Shown: positions 1 through 9,624, counted from the stretch's first letter. The stretch: DNA of 64,000 nt from Novosphingobium sp. (GCF_024642085.1 NZ_JAHEBV010000009.1:36280-100279), one strand, 5' to 3'. Translations and numbers: made by a program. Notes: generated by a model from the letters alone, not told the origin.

Positions 1-774
1 TACCTGGTGGTCAACGGAGCGACCAAATGGGATGATATTGCCCATCTTCGCGAAGGCCTGCCCGATGAAGTGACGATTTCCCATCTCGACGATAGTGCAC
101 TGCTGGCGCTCCAGGGTCCAAAGTCATTTACCGCGCTGGAACGCGTTGTAACCGGAAAGTACCCGCTATCTGGCCTGACCTTTATGAAGGGTGGCCAATT
201 CAAGATTGCCGGAATTGACGCCTGGATCAGCCGTTCAGGCTACACGGGCGAGGACGGCTTCGAGATTTCGATCCCGGCCGAGAATGCAGCGCAGATTGCG
301 GATCTGATCTGCCAACAGCCCGAGGTTAAGCCGATCGGTCTTGGCGCGCGTGACAGTTTGCGGCTGGAAGCCGGACTGCCATTGTATGGCCATGACCTTT
401 CGCCTGATACCAGCCCGGTCGAGGCTGATCTGCTGTTTGCGATCAATAAACGGCGGCGCATTGAAGGCGGGTTTCCCGGTGCCCACCGCATCATGGGCGA
501 GCTGGCCAGTGGCACACCGCGCAAGCGCGTAGGCTTGGCGCTGGATGGGCGGCAGGCTGCCCGTGAAGGGGCAGAGGTTTACAAGGAAGACAAGAAGGTT
601 GGTATTCTGACCTCGGGCGGTTTCTCCCCCACGCTCGGCCATCCAATCGCGATGGCCTATGTCGATGCGGCCCATGCAGCATCCGGCACCATTCTTACCA
701 TCGACATTCGCGGAAAGCGCCTGCCTGCCGGTGTGGTGCCGATGCCATTCGTCCCCCACCGCTATCACCGCTGA
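1..774 (+). CDS. gcvT: Aminomethyltransferase, glycine cleavage T protein (5' end outside window)
   Basis: This is the C-terminal 257 residues of the T protein, which transfers the methylene group from the lipoyl-bound aminomethyl intermediate to tetrahydrofolate and releases ammonia. The frame is open from base 1, and its first residues (YLVVNGA) match an internal family segment, so the true start lies upstream and roughly 110-120 residues are missing. Visible family motifs are SRSGYTGEDGFEI and GARDSLRLEAGL, and the C-terminal barrel ends in PFVPHRYHR. It is followed after 10 bases by gcvH and then gcvPA and gcvPB, so the complete glycine cleavage operon is present apart from the dihydrolipoamide dehydrogenase. 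Any glycine riboswitch would lie upstream of the window. Confidence 0.95.
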   Translation, partial: YLVVNGATKWDDIAHLREGLPDEVTISHLDDSALLALQGPKSFTALERVVTGKYPLSGLTFMKGGQFKIAGIDAWISRSGYTGEDGFEISIPAENAAQIADLICQQPEVKPIGLGARDSLRLEAGLPLYGHDLSPDTSPVEADLLFAINKRRRIEGGFPGAHRIMGELASGTPRKRVGLALDGRQAAREGAEVYKEDKKVGILTSGGFSPTLGHPIAMAYVDAAHAASGTILTIDIRGKRLPAGVVPMPFVPHRYHR

Positions 775-784
775 GGAGCCAGAC

Positions 785-1156
785 ATGCCCCGCTACTTTA
801 CCAAAGACCATGAATGGATCGACGTTGACGGGGGCACCGGCACCGTCGGAATCACGGACTATGCCCAGGGCCAGCTTGGTGACATCACATATGTTGATCT
901 GCCCGCTTCGGGATCGGCTGTAAAAAAGGGCGATGCTCCCTGCGTGGTGGACAGCGTCAAAGCGGCCAGTGATGTCTATGCGCCTGTCAGCGGCACGGTC
1001 AGTGAAGCCAACGCTGCACTGGAAGGTGAACCCGAACTGGTCAACACGGATCCCGAGGCTGGCGGCTGGCTATTCCGCGTAATGTTGAGCGATGCAGGCG
1101 AGCTGGAAGGCCTGATGGATCAGGCGGCCTACGACGCCTACATAGCGGGGCTGTAG
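785..1156 (+). CDS. gcvH: Glycine cleavage system H protein
   Basis: This 123-residue lipoyl carrier shuttles the aminomethyl group between the P, T and L proteins of the glycine cleavage complex. The lipoylation site is visible in VVDSVKAASDVYAP, with the modified lysine at about residue 59. The length fits the family. The ATG at 785 is chosen because it follows GAGGAG at suitable spacing and gives the canonical N-terminus MPRYFTKDHEW. A longer in-frame ORF reaching into gcvT is not needed. The gene sits in a tight operon, 10 bases after gcvT and 6 bases before gcvPA. Confidence 0.97.
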   Translation: MPRYFTKDHEWIDVDGGTGTVGITDYAQGQLGDITYVDLPASGSAVKKGDAPCVVDSVKAASDVYAPVSGTVSEANAALEGEPELVNTDPEAGGWLFRVMLSDAGELEGLMDQAAYDAYIAGL

Positions 1157-1162
1157 GATCAG

Positions 1163-2521
1163 ATGCGCTATCTTCCCCTGACTAAGGCTGACCGTAACGA
1201 AATGCTCGGCGTAATTGGCGCCGCGACGGTTGACGATCTGTTCGTAGATGTTCCTGCCGCGGCGCGCCTGGCTGGCCCGATTGCTGGACTGCCGCTGCGG
1301 GCGTCCGAAATGGCGGTTGAACGCCACATGGGCGCACTGGCAGCGAAAAACCTGTCAGCCGGAGCGGCGCCTTTTTTCCTGGGCGCGGGGGCCTATCGCC
1401 ACCATATCCCCGCGTCTGTCGATCATCTGATCCAGCGCGGCGAGTTTCTGACCGCCTATACTCCCTACCAGCCCGAAATTGCGCAAGGCACGCTGCAAGT
1501 GCTTTTCGAATTCCAGACACAGGTTGCCAGGCTTTTCGGCGTCGATGTGGCCAATGCCTCGATGTACGATGGTTCGACCGCGTGCTGGGAAGCCGTCGCG
1601 ATGGCCGGACGCATTACCAAGCGCCGCAAAGCGGTGATCGATCGCGGACTGCACCCGCATTACGTCAGCACCGCGCGCACGATGGCCAAGTTCACCGGCG
1701 ACGTGATTGACTACAAGGCTCCCAAGCTAGAGGCCGATTGTGATACCGCCGGGGTCATTTCTGCCATCGATGCCGAGACAAGCTGCGTCGTGGTCCAATA
1801 TCCCGACCTTTTGGGCCGTATCCCTGATCTGGCCGCAATTGCCGAAGCCGCCCACGGTGCAGGCGCTCTGCTGATCGCGGTTGTAACGGAGCCTGTCTCG
1901 CTTGGCTTGCTCGAAGCGCCGGGGCATCTTGGCGCTGATATCGTGGTGGGCGAAGGGCAGGCAATTGGCGTAGGGCTTCAGTTTGGCGGGCCGTACCTTG
2001 GCCTGTTCGGATGCCGCGAAAAGTTCATGCGGCAGATGCCTGGACGGCTCTGCGGTGAAACCGTCGATGCCGAAGGCAAACGCGGCTTCGTGCTGACCCT
2101 GTCGACCCGCGAGCAGCATATCCGCCGCGAAAAGGCGACCAGCAATATTTGCACCAATGCAGGGCTTTGTGCGTTGGCTTTTAGCATTCACATGACCTTG
2201 CTGGGGGGAGAGGGGCTGGAGCAGCTGGCCCTGGTCAACCATGCCCGCGCGCAGGATCTGGCCGAGCGGCTGGCCAAGGTGTCGGGCGTCACTATTCTCA
2301 ACGGCGCCTATTTCAATGAGTTCACCGTGATCCTGCCCAAGGATGCGCGCGAGGTCGTGCGCGAGCTTGCTGACCGAAGCGTGCTCGGCGGTGTATCGCT
2401 GGGTCGGCTTTATCCCGACGATGCGGCGTTGGCCAACGGACTGCTCGTTACAGCCACCGAATGCACCACGGCCGAGGATATCGAAGCCCTGGCCGCTGCA
2501 CTTGAAGGAGTTCTGGCATGA
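1163..2521 (+). CDS. gcvPA: Glycine dehydrogenase (decarboxylating) subunit 1
   Basis: This 452-residue protein is the N-terminal half of the P protein in organisms that encode it as two polypeptides. Together with GcvPB it decarboxylates glycine and loads the aminomethyl group on lipoyl-GcvH. Recognisable segments include [15 protein letters not shown] at the start, [12 protein letters not shown], and [12 protein letters not shown]. The fold is an aspartate aminotransferase type that has lost the PLP lysine, which is contributed by GcvPB. The stop overlaps the gcvPB start in an ATGA arrangement, which implies translational coupling and equal subunit dosage. Confidence 0.96.
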   Translation: MRYLPLTKADRNEMLGVIGAATVDDLFVDVPAAARLAGPIAGLPLRASEMAVERHMGALAAKNLSAGAAPFFLGAGAYRHHIPASVDHLIQRGEFLTAYTPYQPEIAQGTLQVLFEFQTQVARLFGVDVANASMYDGSTACWEAVAMAGRITKRRKAVIDRGLHPHYVSTARTMAKFTGDVIDYKAPKLEADCDTAGVISAIDAETSCVVVQYPDLLGRIPDLAAIAEAAHGAGALLIAVVTEPVSLGLLEAPGHLGADIVVGEGQAIGVGLQFGGPYLGLFGCREKFMRQMPGRLCGETVDAEGKRGFVLTLSTREQHIRREKATSNICTNAGLCALAFSIHMTLLGGEGLEQLALVNHARAQDLAERLAKVSGVTILNGAYFNEFTVILPKDAREVVRELADRSVLGGVSLGRLYPDDAALANGLLVTATECTTAEDIEALAAALEGVLA

Positions 2522-4089
2522 CCGCCCTCAACACTGCGGGCTGGCGTCCCGAAATGGGCCCGGCGCAGCACCCCGATCAGGAAAGTCACGCCCAGGAAAC
2601 CGCCAGCGGGGACAAGGGTCTGATGCTGGAAGAACCTTTGATATTCGAACTGGGCAAACCCGGATCGACAGGGGTTGATATCGATCCCGCCAGCCGCGCG
2701 CCTTCTGACACCTTGGAGCGGTTCCGGCGCAAGAGCCAAGCGGCTTTGCCCGGCCTGACTGAGCCGGAAACAGTGCGCCATTACACCCGGCTCAGCAGAC
2801 AGAACTATGCGATAGATCTGGGGCCGTTTCCGCTGGGATCGTGCACGATGAAGCACAACCCGCGGCTGAACGAAAAGATCGCGCGAATGGCCGGATTTGC
2901 TGATCTTCACCCTCTCGCACCCCAGCAGACAACACGCGGTGCTCTGGCAGTAATCAACGAACTGGCCCACTGGCTGATAACGCTGACAGGCATGCACGGC
3001 GTAGCGATGACGCCCAAGGCTGGCGCGCATGGCGAATTGTGCGGCGTGCTGTGTATCAAGGCAGCGCTGCAGGCGCGGGGTGAGGACCGCCGTGTCATGC
3101 TGGTGCCGGAAAGCGCCCACGGCACCAATCCTGCCACGGCAGCCTTTGCCGGCTTTGACATTGAAAACATACCCGCGACCGCCGAGGGCCGTGTTGACCT
3201 TGCCGCGCTGAAGGCACGGCTTGGTCCGGACGTGGCGGGGGTGATGATTACCAACCCTAATACTTGCGGGCTGTTCGAGCCTGATCTTAAAGTGATTTCT
3301 GATGCGGTTCACGCGGCCGGCGGTTATGTCTATTGCGACGGGGCCAACTTCAATGCGATTGTCGGCAGGGTCCGTCCGGGCGATCTGGGCGTCGATGCGA
3401 TGCACATCAACTTGCATAAGACGTTCTCCACTCCTCATGGTGGAGGCGGACCCGGCTCGGGCCCGGTGGTGCTGTCCGAGGCCCTTAGCCCCTATGGTCC
3501 GCTGCCTTATACCGCGCGAATGGCTGACGGCACCGTTCGGCTGATCGAAGAAGAGGATGCGGCGGAAATGGGCCACAGTCAGGCCTTTGGACGCATGGCC
3601 GCATTTCACGGGCAAATGGGCATGTTCACCCGCGCGCTGACCTACATCCTCAGCCACGGGGCGGACGGACTCAAGCAGGTGGCAGAGGATGCAGTGCTAA
3701 ATGCTAACTACGTCCTTCGCAGCCTGGAAGACGTCCTCGACGCGCCGTTTGGGCAAAGCGGGCCATGTATGCATGAGGCCTTGTTCAGCGACGACAACCT
3801 ACCCGATGGGTTCTCCACTCTAGATATCGCCAAGGGTCTTATCGACGAGGGTTTCCATCCGATGACGGTCTATTTTCCGCTGGTCGTCCACGGCGCCATG
3901 CTGATTGAGCCGACTGAGACCGAGAGCAAAGCCGGCCTTGACCGGTTCATCGGGTCGATGCGCAGCCTGGCCGCCCGGGCCAAAGCCAGCGACGCCACCT
4001 TGAAGACCGCGCCGCACTACGCACCGCGCCGCCGGCTTGATGAAACGCAAGCCGCGCGCAGACCGGTGCTAAACTGGCAAGGAAACTGA
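2518..4089 (+). CDS. gcvPB: Glycine dehydrogenase (decarboxylating) subunit 2
   Basis: This 523-residue protein is the PLP-binding half of the split P protein. The PLP lysine is visible in the motif [17 protein letters not shown] at about residue 301. [13 protein letters not shown] and the [11 protein letters not shown] segment are also typical of the family. The first 40 or so residues (from [17 protein letters not shown]) form the usual variable N-terminal extension. It begins inside the gcvPA stop codon and ends 5 bases before a small membrane-protein gene that appears to be co-transcribed. No frameshift or missing motif is apparent. Confidence 0.96.
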   Translation: MTALNTAGWRPEMGPAQHPDQESHAQETASGDKGLMLEEPLIFELGKPGSTGVDIDPASRAPSDTLERFRRKSQAALPGLTEPETVRHYTRLSRQNYAIDLGPFPLGSCTMKHNPRLNEKIARMAGFADLHPLAPQQTTRGALAVINELAHWLITLTGMHGVAMTPKAGAHGELCGVLCIKAALQARGEDRRVMLVPESAHGTNPATAAFAGFDIENIPATAEGRVDLAALKARLGPDVAGVMITNPNTCGLFEPDLKVISDAVHAAGGYVYCDGANFNAIVGRVRPGDLGVDAMHINLHKTFSTPHGGGGPGSGPVVLSEALSPYGPLPYTARMADGTVRLIEEEDAAEMGHSQAFGRMAAFHGQMGMFTRALTYILSHGADGLKQVAEDAVLNANYVLRSLEDVLDAPFGQSGPCMHEALFSDDNLPDGFSTLDIAKGLIDEGFHPMTVYFPLVVHGAMLIEPTETESKAGLDRFIGSMRSLAARAKASDATLKTAPHYAPRRRLDETQAARRPVLNWQGN

Positions 4090-4094
4090 GCGCA

Positions 4095-4601
4095 ATGGAC
4101 CCCAAGACGCTGCAGACCTGGCTGCCATTGGCCATTGTAGCTGTGGTCATGGCGCTGCGTTGGAAGTCCATGTCCCGGCCGCGGCCGTTGCGGCTGGCAT
4201 TCCTGATCATCGCGCCTGTGGTCGTACTGATGGCCGCGGCGCTACTGATCGTAGCGCAGCCGCCCAGCGCTTTGGGTTGGCTGGCACTGGCAGGCGGCTT
4301 GGCAATCGGTGCGTTGCTGGGTTGGCAGCGCGCCAGGCTGCTGCATTTTGAACGGGATACGGTCACTAACAAGCTGCAGTACCGGCAGACGCCAGCCGCG
4401 CTGTTCTTGATTATCGGCTTGATCGTGGCGAAGCGTCTTATTCTGCCCCAGCCGGGTGCAGCACCGGGTGGCAAGGATGCCGCTATGGCATTGGTGATGA
4501 CCGACGGTTTGCTTGGCTTTGCCCTGGGTATGGTGATCGCAGCCAACTTGACCATGTGGCTGCGCTCCCGATACATTCCGCATCACGATCTGGAGGGCTG
4601 A
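4095..4601 (+). CDS. Small integral membrane protein, possibly CcdC/DUF1453-like
   Basis: This 168-residue protein has about five hydrophobic segments (near residues 10-28, 34-55, 58-77, 97-112 and 130-155). Its layout is a short basic loop (RWKSMSRPRPLR), then a GALLGWQRARLL segment and a charged strand around DTVTNKLQYRQTP. This resembles the CcdC/DUF1453 membrane family, whose biochemical role is unclear; I assign it from memory of family shape, not by alignment. It starts 5 bases after gcvPB and ends 3 bases before the ABA4-like gene, so it is probably in the gcv transcript. Nothing in the sequence ties it to glycine metabolism. Confidence 0.6.
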   Translation: MDPKTLQTWLPLAIVAVVMALRWKSMSRPRPLRLAFLIIAPVVVLMAAALLIVAQPPSALGWLALAGGLAIGALLGWQRARLLHFERDTVTNKLQYRQTPAALFLIIGLIVAKRLILPQPGAAPGGKDAAMALVMTDGLLGFALGMVIAANLTMWLRSRYIPHHDLEG

Positions 4602-4604
4602 TCC

Positions 4605-5054
4605 ATGTGGGCCGCACTGTTTTCACTGACCAACCTTGTCGCTGTGGCGGGGTGGATCGTGTTAGTAGCTCTGCCGCGCGCGCCGCTGGCACGTAGTTTC
4701 GTAATGTATGGCTGTGTTGGCCTGCTTTGCCTGACTTATGCCGTATTGATGGCCTTGATGATAGCGGGCGCGGCCGGAATAGCCCAGGGGATGGATAGTT
4801 ATACGATCGCCGGCATACGCGGTCTGTTTTCGACCGACGGTGGCATCGTGATCGGCTGGACGCATTACCTTGCGTTTGACCTCTTTACAGGCCTGTGGAT
4901 CGCATCGGACGCCGACAACAAGGGCTATTCGCGTTTGGGCCAGACACCTTTCTTGCTGGTGACGTTTCTGGTTGGCCCAGTTGGACTGGTAGCATGGCTA
5001 CTCGTACGGGAACGCCGCGCCCGCGCTGCAGCGCGAGACGCGGGTTCACGCTGA
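4605..5054 (+). CDS. ABA4-like (DUF4281) membrane protein
   Basis: This 149-residue protein has four or so hydrophobic helices and the segment GWTHYLAFDLFTGLWI, which is the hallmark of the ABA4-like/DUF4281 family. Plant ABA4 is needed for neoxanthin formation, but bacterial members have no established reaction, so a carotenoid link here would be inference only. The gene lies 3 bases after the preceding membrane-protein gene and ends 3 bases before the convergent entericidin-like gene. The C-terminus is basic and Arg/Ala-rich, as expected for a cytoplasmic tail. Confidence 0.75.
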   Translation: MWAALFSLTNLVAVAGWIVLVALPRAPLARSFVMYGCVGLLCLTYAVLMALMIAGAAGIAQGMDSYTIAGIRGLFSTDGGIVIGWTHYLAFDLFTGLWIASDADNKGYSRLGQTPFLLVTFLVGPVGLVAWLLVRERRARAAARDAGSR

Positions 5055-5057
5055 CGG

Positions 5058-5189
5058 TCAGTTTATCGCGTCACTGCCGGCTTGTCCGACAGACTGCACG
5101 TCGCGGCCAAGTCCCTTGACCGTGTTGCAGGCGGTTGCGGTCAAGGCAATGCCAGCGGCGCTGGCGATCAGGATGAACTTGCGGATCAT
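5058..5189 (-). CDS. Entericidin A/B family small lipoprotein
   Basis: This 43-residue protein has a signal peptide (MIRKFILIASAAGIAL) followed by TATACNTVKGLGRDVQ, the typical entericidin mature start in which Cys is the lipidation site. In E. coli, entericidins form an antidote/toxin lipoprotein pair. In alphaproteobacteria single copies like this one are common, with unproven function. The ATG at 5189 is preceded by AAGGAAC at good spacing. Upstream frame-open sequence would add over 130 residues without sense, so I use this short start. It is convergent with the ABA4-like gene. Confidence 0.88.
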   Translation of the reverse strand: MIRKFILIASAAGIALTATACNTVKGLGRDVQSVGQAGSDAIN

Positions 5190-5308
5190 GTCGTGTTCCT
5201 TTGTTGGCAAGGGCAGTTTTAATCGAATCTCATGCGGTGCCATTAAGACTAGCAGACGTACCATGAAACGTCTGACCTTGCCGCTTGGTTCCCGGATGCG
5301 GTAGGGCG

Positions 5309-6214
5309 CTATTCGCTTGCGACGGGTGAAATGGGCGAGATAGCCTTGGCCAGCCGGTGCTCGCGAAAGGCTATGAGGCCCCCTGCGCCGACTATCAATG
5401 GTGCGCCCAGCCATGTCGCCGCCGTTGGCAACTGGTCCCATACCAGCCACCCGTAAATCGTCGCCCAGATCAGGGAGGAATAGTCCATCACGATAACGCT
5501 GGCGACCTGGCCAAAACGCAGCGATGCGGTCAGTAACAGTTGGGCGATGCAGCCAAGCACACCGATGGCGAGAAGCAGCAGCCACTGCGCAATAGTGTGT
5601 GCCGTGAAGAAAAGCGGCAGGGTCACGGTAAAAACAAGTGTCGACCAGGCCGAAAACCAGAACACAATGGCTATCGGTTCATCGGTGCGTGACAGGTCGC
5701 GGATTTGAATCGAAATCAGCGCAACCATTATGGCCGCGCCAAGGCCGACCGCCGTACCCAGCAGCGGCATATGCGTATGACCGGGCTGCGCAATGATCAG
5801 GATACCGATGAAACCAGCTGCCACGGCGGTCCACCGCCACGGCCCGACCCGCTCTGCCAAAAGGGCCGCTGACAGGATCACGGCAAAGATCGGCGTGGTA
5901 AAGCTGAGCGTGGTCGATTCGGCCAATGGCAGCAAGATCGGCGCGCCAAAGGTCATCGTCATGCCCACCGTGCCCAGAGCGGCGCGGCGCAGGTGTGCCG
6001 GCATCCGCTTCGTCTGCAGGCGCTTTAACTGCCCTTGCGCAACCAGCCATGTCCCCAGTATCGGCAGAGTCAGCGATGTTCGCCAAAAAAGGATCTCCCC
6101 AAAGCGCACGCCGGTGCCGGCGGTGTATTTGACCAGCATGATCAGCGTCGCCAGCACAAAAGCTGCCGCCAGACGCAGGATCAGGGCAAGGGCAGGGCGC
6201 TGGACGGGAGGCAC
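5309..6214 (-). CDS. DMT-superfamily transporter with two EamA domains
   Basis: This 301-residue protein has ten predicted membrane helices arranged as two EamA repeats. The first repeat contains FGEILFWRTSLTLP and ends near PLAESTTLSFTTPIF. The second contains VIVMDYSSLIWATIYGWLVW. Such proteins export or import small metabolites, and the substrate cannot be read from the sequence. The start is a GTG at 6214, since no ATG gives a complete first helix. The entericidin-like gene lies 119 bases downstream on the same strand. Between them is an imperfect hairpin (CAGACGT/ACGTCTG, 5253-5274) without a clear T-run. Confidence 0.85.
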   Translation of the reverse strand: MPPVQRPALALILRLAAAFVLATLIMLVKYTAGTGVRFGEILFWRTSLTLPILGTWLVAQGQLKRLQTKRMPAHLRRAALGTVGMTMTFGAPILLPLAESTTLSFTTPIFAVILSAALLAERVGPWRWTAVAAGFIGILIIAQPGHTHMPLLGTAVGLGAAIMVALISIQIRDLSRTDEPIAIVFWFSAWSTLVFTVTLPLFFTAHTIAQWLLLLAIGVLGCIAQLLLTASLRFGQVASVIVMDYSSLIWATIYGWLVWDQLPTAATWLGAPLIVGAGGLIAFREHRLAKAISPISPVASE

Positions 6215-6236
6215 CCTGATGCTCTAGCGGGCGGCG

Positions 6237-6470
6237 ATGGACTGGCAAGCGCTGATGGACGAGGATTGGGTGCGCTATTTGTTGGTGCCGGGCTTGGGCG
6301 CAGTCGCCCTGGCGATCACCGCCTGGCGATCTGACCGTCGCCGCATGATGCGCAGCGACCCGGACGCCGTGGGTTGGCTGCCCTGGCGCGACATTGCCTT
6401 CTGGTCGAGCTTTGCCGCCGTGCTGTTGCTCGGCGCTTCGTTCAAGTTCTGGCTGGCTATGGCTGGCTGA
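6237..6470 (+). CDS. Small two-helix membrane protein of unknown function
   Basis: This 77-residue protein has two hydrophobic segments (about residues 14-30 and 52-73) separated by a basic/acidic loop containing RSDRRRMMRSDPDAVGW. It begins 22 bases from the divergent EamA transporter start and ends 3 bases from the convergent cpaF-like gene. The ribosome-binding sequence is weak. Codon use and the balance of hydrophobic and charged blocks look like a real membrane protein. I do not recognise the family, and no function can be inferred. Confidence 0.6.
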   Translation: MDWQALMDEDWVRYLLVPGLGAVALAITAWRSDRRRMMRSDPDAVGWLPWRDIAFWSSFAAVLLLGASFKFWLAMAG

Positions 6471-6473
6471 GGA

Positions 6474-8006
6474 TTAGAGGCAGGCCTCAAGATAGGCTTG
6501 GTCGAAGCCGAACTGCCGCGCCTTTTCCAGCGTATAGGGGCGCAGACCGGAAGGGCGGAATTCGCCGATGATCTTGCCGTCGTCGGTTTCGTCGAGATAC
6601 TCGAACTTGAACAGTTCCTGGGTCACGATCACATCGCCTTCCATCCCGATCACCTCGGTAATGTTTGTGGTGCGGCGCGAACCATCGCGCAGGCGCTTGA
6701 CCTGGACGATGATGTCGACCGATTCCGCGATCTGGCGGCTGATAGCCTCTTTGGGAATCTTGATGTCACCCATCAGGATCATGTTTTCCATACGGCCCAG
6801 GCATTCGCGCGGGCTGTTGGCGTGGAGCGTACACATCGACCCGTCGTGGCCAGTGTTCATGGCGGCAAGCAGATCGAAGCATTCCGCGCCGCGGATTTCG
6901 CCCAGGATGATCCGGTCAGGACGCATACGCAGAGCGTTCTTCACAAGATCGCCGATTGTGATCGCGCCTTGTCCTTCAAGGTTCGGCGGGCGGGTTTCCA
7001 GCGGCAGCCAGTGCGGTTGCTGCAGGCGAAGTTCGGCGGCGTCTTCGATCGTCAGAACGCGTTCGCCCGGATCGATCATCTTCGACATGGCGTTGAGCAT
7101 GGTAGTCTTGCCCGATCCGGTGCCGCCCGAAATGACGATGTTCATGCGGCAGGCGCCAGCAATTTTCAGCGCAGTCGCCATTTTTTCGCTCATCGAACCG
7201 AAGTCCTTGAGCATGTCGATTGTGATCGGCTTTTCCGAAAACTTACGAATGGAAATCGCCGTGCCCCGCAGCGACAGCGGCGGCACGATGACATTGACGC
7301 GGCTGCCGTCTTTCAGGCGGGCGTCGGCCAGCGGCGTGGTCTGGTCGACGCGGCGGCCGACCTGGTTGACGATGCGCTGCGCGATCTGAAACAGGTGGCT
7401 TTCATCACGGAAGCGGATCGGGGCAAGCTGGAGCTTGCCCTTCTTTTCGATGTAGGTCTGTTCCGGTCCGTTGACCATGATGTCCGACACATCAGGATCG
7501 TTGAGGAGCTCTTCCAGCGGTCCAAAGCCCAGCAGTTCGTCGATCAGCACCTTTTCCAGCGCGAACTGTTCGCGGCGGTTGAGTGTAACCTTTAGTTCGG
7601 CCAGCACTTCCAGAATAATCGGGCGAAACTCTTCTGACAATTCGTCCTTGGTCAGCGTCGCAGCCGCTTCGGGGTCAACGCGTTCGAGCAGGCGCGGCAG
7701 CACCTGTTCTTTGATTTTGTGGACCGAGGCTTCAAAGCCTTCGGCCTGGTAGCTGCCTTCGTGGACTCCGTTGACCCGATCGGCCAGGCGGGTCATCGCA
7801 TCGGCGGATTTGTTGTTCGAATTGTCCACCGGCGCCGAGGCGATTTCCTCGCCTGGAAGTGGCGGAAACTGATCGCCGCCAAGGCCGGAAGGCGCGTTGG
7901 TTTTGGCACTTTCGGGGCCACCTTTCATCGGGCGCGCCACGCCGAATTGCGGCCGAGCCTGTGATCCCGAACCGCTCATGCCATTGCGTCGGCCGAATGC
8001 GCTCAT
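6474..8006 (-). CDS. CpaF-family secretion/pilus ATPase
   Basis: This 510-residue hexameric ATPase belongs to the CpaF/TadA (type II/IV secretion) family. Residues 1-70 form a low-complexity, disordered-looking extension. An N-terminal helical domain follows, with the conserved VNGPEQTYIEKKGKL. The Walker A motif GGTGSGKTT is at residues 294-302, the Walker B/His region contains RPDRIILGEIRGAE, and the downstream motif is TLHANSPRECLGRME. CpaF proteins power Flp/Tad pilus assembly, but no other tad/cpa gene is in this window, so its partners must be elsewhere. The start at 8006 gives MSAFGRRNGMSGSG; a later start within the disordered tail is possible. Confidence 0.93.
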   Translation of the reverse strand: MSAFGRRNGMSGSGSQARPQFGVARPMKGGPESAKTNAPSGLGGDQFPPLPGEEIASAPVDNSNNKSADAMTRLADRVNGVHEGSYQAEGFEASVHKIKEQVLPRLLERVDPEAAATLTKDELSEEFRPIILEVLAELKVTLNRREQFALEKVLIDELLGFGPLEELLNDPDVSDIMVNGPEQTYIEKKGKLQLAPIRFRDESHLFQIAQRIVNQVGRRVDQTTPLADARLKDGSRVNVIVPPLSLRGTAISIRKFSEKPITIDMLKDFGSMSEKMATALKIAGACRMNIVISGGTGSGKTTMLNAMSKMIDPGERVLTIEDAAELRLQQPHWLPLETRPPNLEGQGAITIGDLVKNALRMRPDRIILGEIRGAECFDLLAAMNTGHDGSMCTLHANSPRECLGRMENMILMGDIKIPKEAISRQIAESVDIIVQVKRLRDGSRRTTNITEVIGMEGDVIVTQELFKFEYLDETDDGKIIGEFRPSGLRPYTLEKARQFGFDQAYLEACL

Positions 8007-8300
8007 CTTGCCTTCACCCTCGAATTCTAGGTGCCCGCCATAACGATGGCATGGCTACTGTGTGCCTTATGATTTTGGTGAATAAACTGGAAACTTTGAA
8101 GATTCCCTAATGCCGCAGACGAAATACGGATTTGCGGAAAAACCTTGCAAAACCGAAGTTCCCACGTCCCGTCGCCTGACTTGCGGCCGGTTAAGGCTTC
8201 GGTTGGTCCTATCGGTAAATCGTGGTTTCGGGCTGGCCTATGATAGCGGACCGATACACGCTAAACGGTGGGTTCATCGTTTTCCACGCAAGGTTCGCCC

Positions 8301-8777
8301 ATGTTGTACCGCCGCGTTTGCCTGACTGCTGCTTTGTCTGTTGCTTTTCTGTTTGCTCTGCCGTGCACCGCGTCAGCGGACACTGACTTGCCAGATTTCC
8401 TGGCGGGCACCTGGATGATGGAAAATGGCGCGAACTGGAGCGACGAGCTGTGGAGTGATGCCAAGGGCGGGCTGATGCTGGGCGTGGCGCGTAGCGGGTT
8501 TGGAAAGGAAGTCCAGTCCTGGGAAATGGCGCGGATCGAGCGGAAAGCCGACGGCAGCATTAGTTTTTTCGCCCAGCCGAAAGGGCGCGTTCCAACCGAG
8601 TTCAGACAGGTCTTGCGCAGCAGCGACACAGTCGAGTTTGCCAACCCTGCCAACGATTATCCTCAGCGCGTCCGCTATTGGCGGCAAGGAAAGCTGCTTA
8701 TGGCGGAGATATCAAAACTAGATGGCAGCGATGCGGTGCGGTGGAACTACCGCCCGGTCGTCCCACCGGCCGACTAA
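8301..8777 (+). CDS. Exported DUF6265-family protein
   Basis: This 158-residue protein has a cleavable signal peptide ending at about residue 26 (PCTASA/DTDL). The mature part begins DLPDFLAGTWMMENG and contains SWEMARIE and NDYPQRVRYW, a pattern I associate with the DUF6265 lipocalin-like family of unknown role. The ATG at 8301 directly precedes the signal sequence. The 294 bases upstream (8007-8300), between this gene and the divergent cpaF-like gene, hold no ORF I can support and should contain both promoters. The gene is followed 4 bases later by a phzF-like gene, suggesting co-transcription. Confidence 0.75.
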   Translation: MLYRRVCLTAALSVAFLFALPCTASADTDLPDFLAGTWMMENGANWSDELWSDAKGGLMLGVARSGFGKEVQSWEMARIERKADGSISFFAQPKGRVPTEFRQVLRSSDTVEFANPANDYPQRVRYWRQGKLLMAEISKLDGSDAVRWNYRPVVPPAD

Positions 8778-8781
8778 TAAC

Positions 8782-9624
8782 GTGGTCCGCTTACGGCCGT
8801 TCCGTCAGGTCGACGTATTTACAACGGTCCCCTTCAAGGGAAATCCCGTTGCCGTCGTACTTGATGGCGAAGGGCTGAGCGATGCGGAAATGCAGGGCTT
8901 TGCCCGTTGGACTAACCTTTCGGAAACAACCTTTGTTTTGCCCGCGACGGAACCTGACGCCGATTATCGCCTGCGGATATTTACTCCCAAGGACGAACTG
9001 CCCTTTGCAGGGCACCCCACTTTGGGTAGTGCCCATGCCGTTTCCGCAGCAGGCTTGGCGACCCCGCGCGGTGGGCGGCTGGTGCAGGAGTGCGCGGTCG
9101 GCCTGGTACAATTGACGCTCGATGGCGGCAGCCTGTCCTTTCGTGTGCCGCGTTATGCATTGAAACCTGTCACCGATGCCGAGGCGACCGCTTGGCTGGG
9201 GGAAGGCGTAGCCGTAATAGGCACACCCCACGTGGTTGATGTCGGCCCGAAATGGCTGATCGCCGAAATGGCCGATCCTGCGGCACTTGATGGTTTACGC
9301 CATGATTCTGCGCGTTTGACCCGATTTTATGAGGCGAGCGGCATGACGGGCGCAACTGTTTTCGTCCGCACTGGCGACGCGATAATGGTGCGCAGCTTTG
9401 CGCCGGGGGACGGAATTCCGGAAGACCCGGTTTGTGGTAGCGGCAATGCGGCGGTTGCGGCCTATCGGCTCAGCCAAGGGCAGATCGCTTCGGGGAGCAG
9501 TTATGTTGCCAGCCAAGGCCGTCAGATCGGCCGGGATGGCAAAATAGAAATCAGGATTGAAGGCGAAGCAATATTCGTAGGCGGCAACTGCGTGACCTGC
9601 GTCGAAGGTACCGTGACGCTCTAA
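8782..9624 (+). CDS. PhzF-family isomerase
   Basis: This roughly 280-residue protein has the PhzF fold (diaminopimelate-epimerase-like). The N-terminal half has RQVDVFTTVPFKGNPVAVV with the catalytic glutamate in TNLSETTFV. The C-terminal half has FAPGDGIPEDPVCGSGNAA. Family members isomerise small metabolites. PhzF itself acts in phenazine synthesis, but there is no phenazine cluster here, so the substrate is unknown. I place the start at GTG 8782 because it gives the usual short N-terminus. An in-frame ATG at 8722 inside the upstream gene would add 20 unlike residues. Confidence 0.88.
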   Translation: MVRLRPFRQVDVFTTVPFKGNPVAVVLDGEGLSDAEMQGFARWTNLSETTFVLPATEPDADYRLRIFTPKDELPFAGHPTLGSAHAVSAAGLATPRGGRLVQECAVGLVQLTLDGGSLSFRVPRYALKPVTDAEATAWLGEGVAVIGTPHVVDVGPKWLIAEMADPAALDGLRHDSARLTRFYEASGMTGATVFVRTGDAIMVRSFAPGDGIPEDPVCGSGNAAVAAYRLSQGQIASGSSYVASQGRQIGRDGKIEIRIEGEAIFVGGNCVTCVEGTVTL

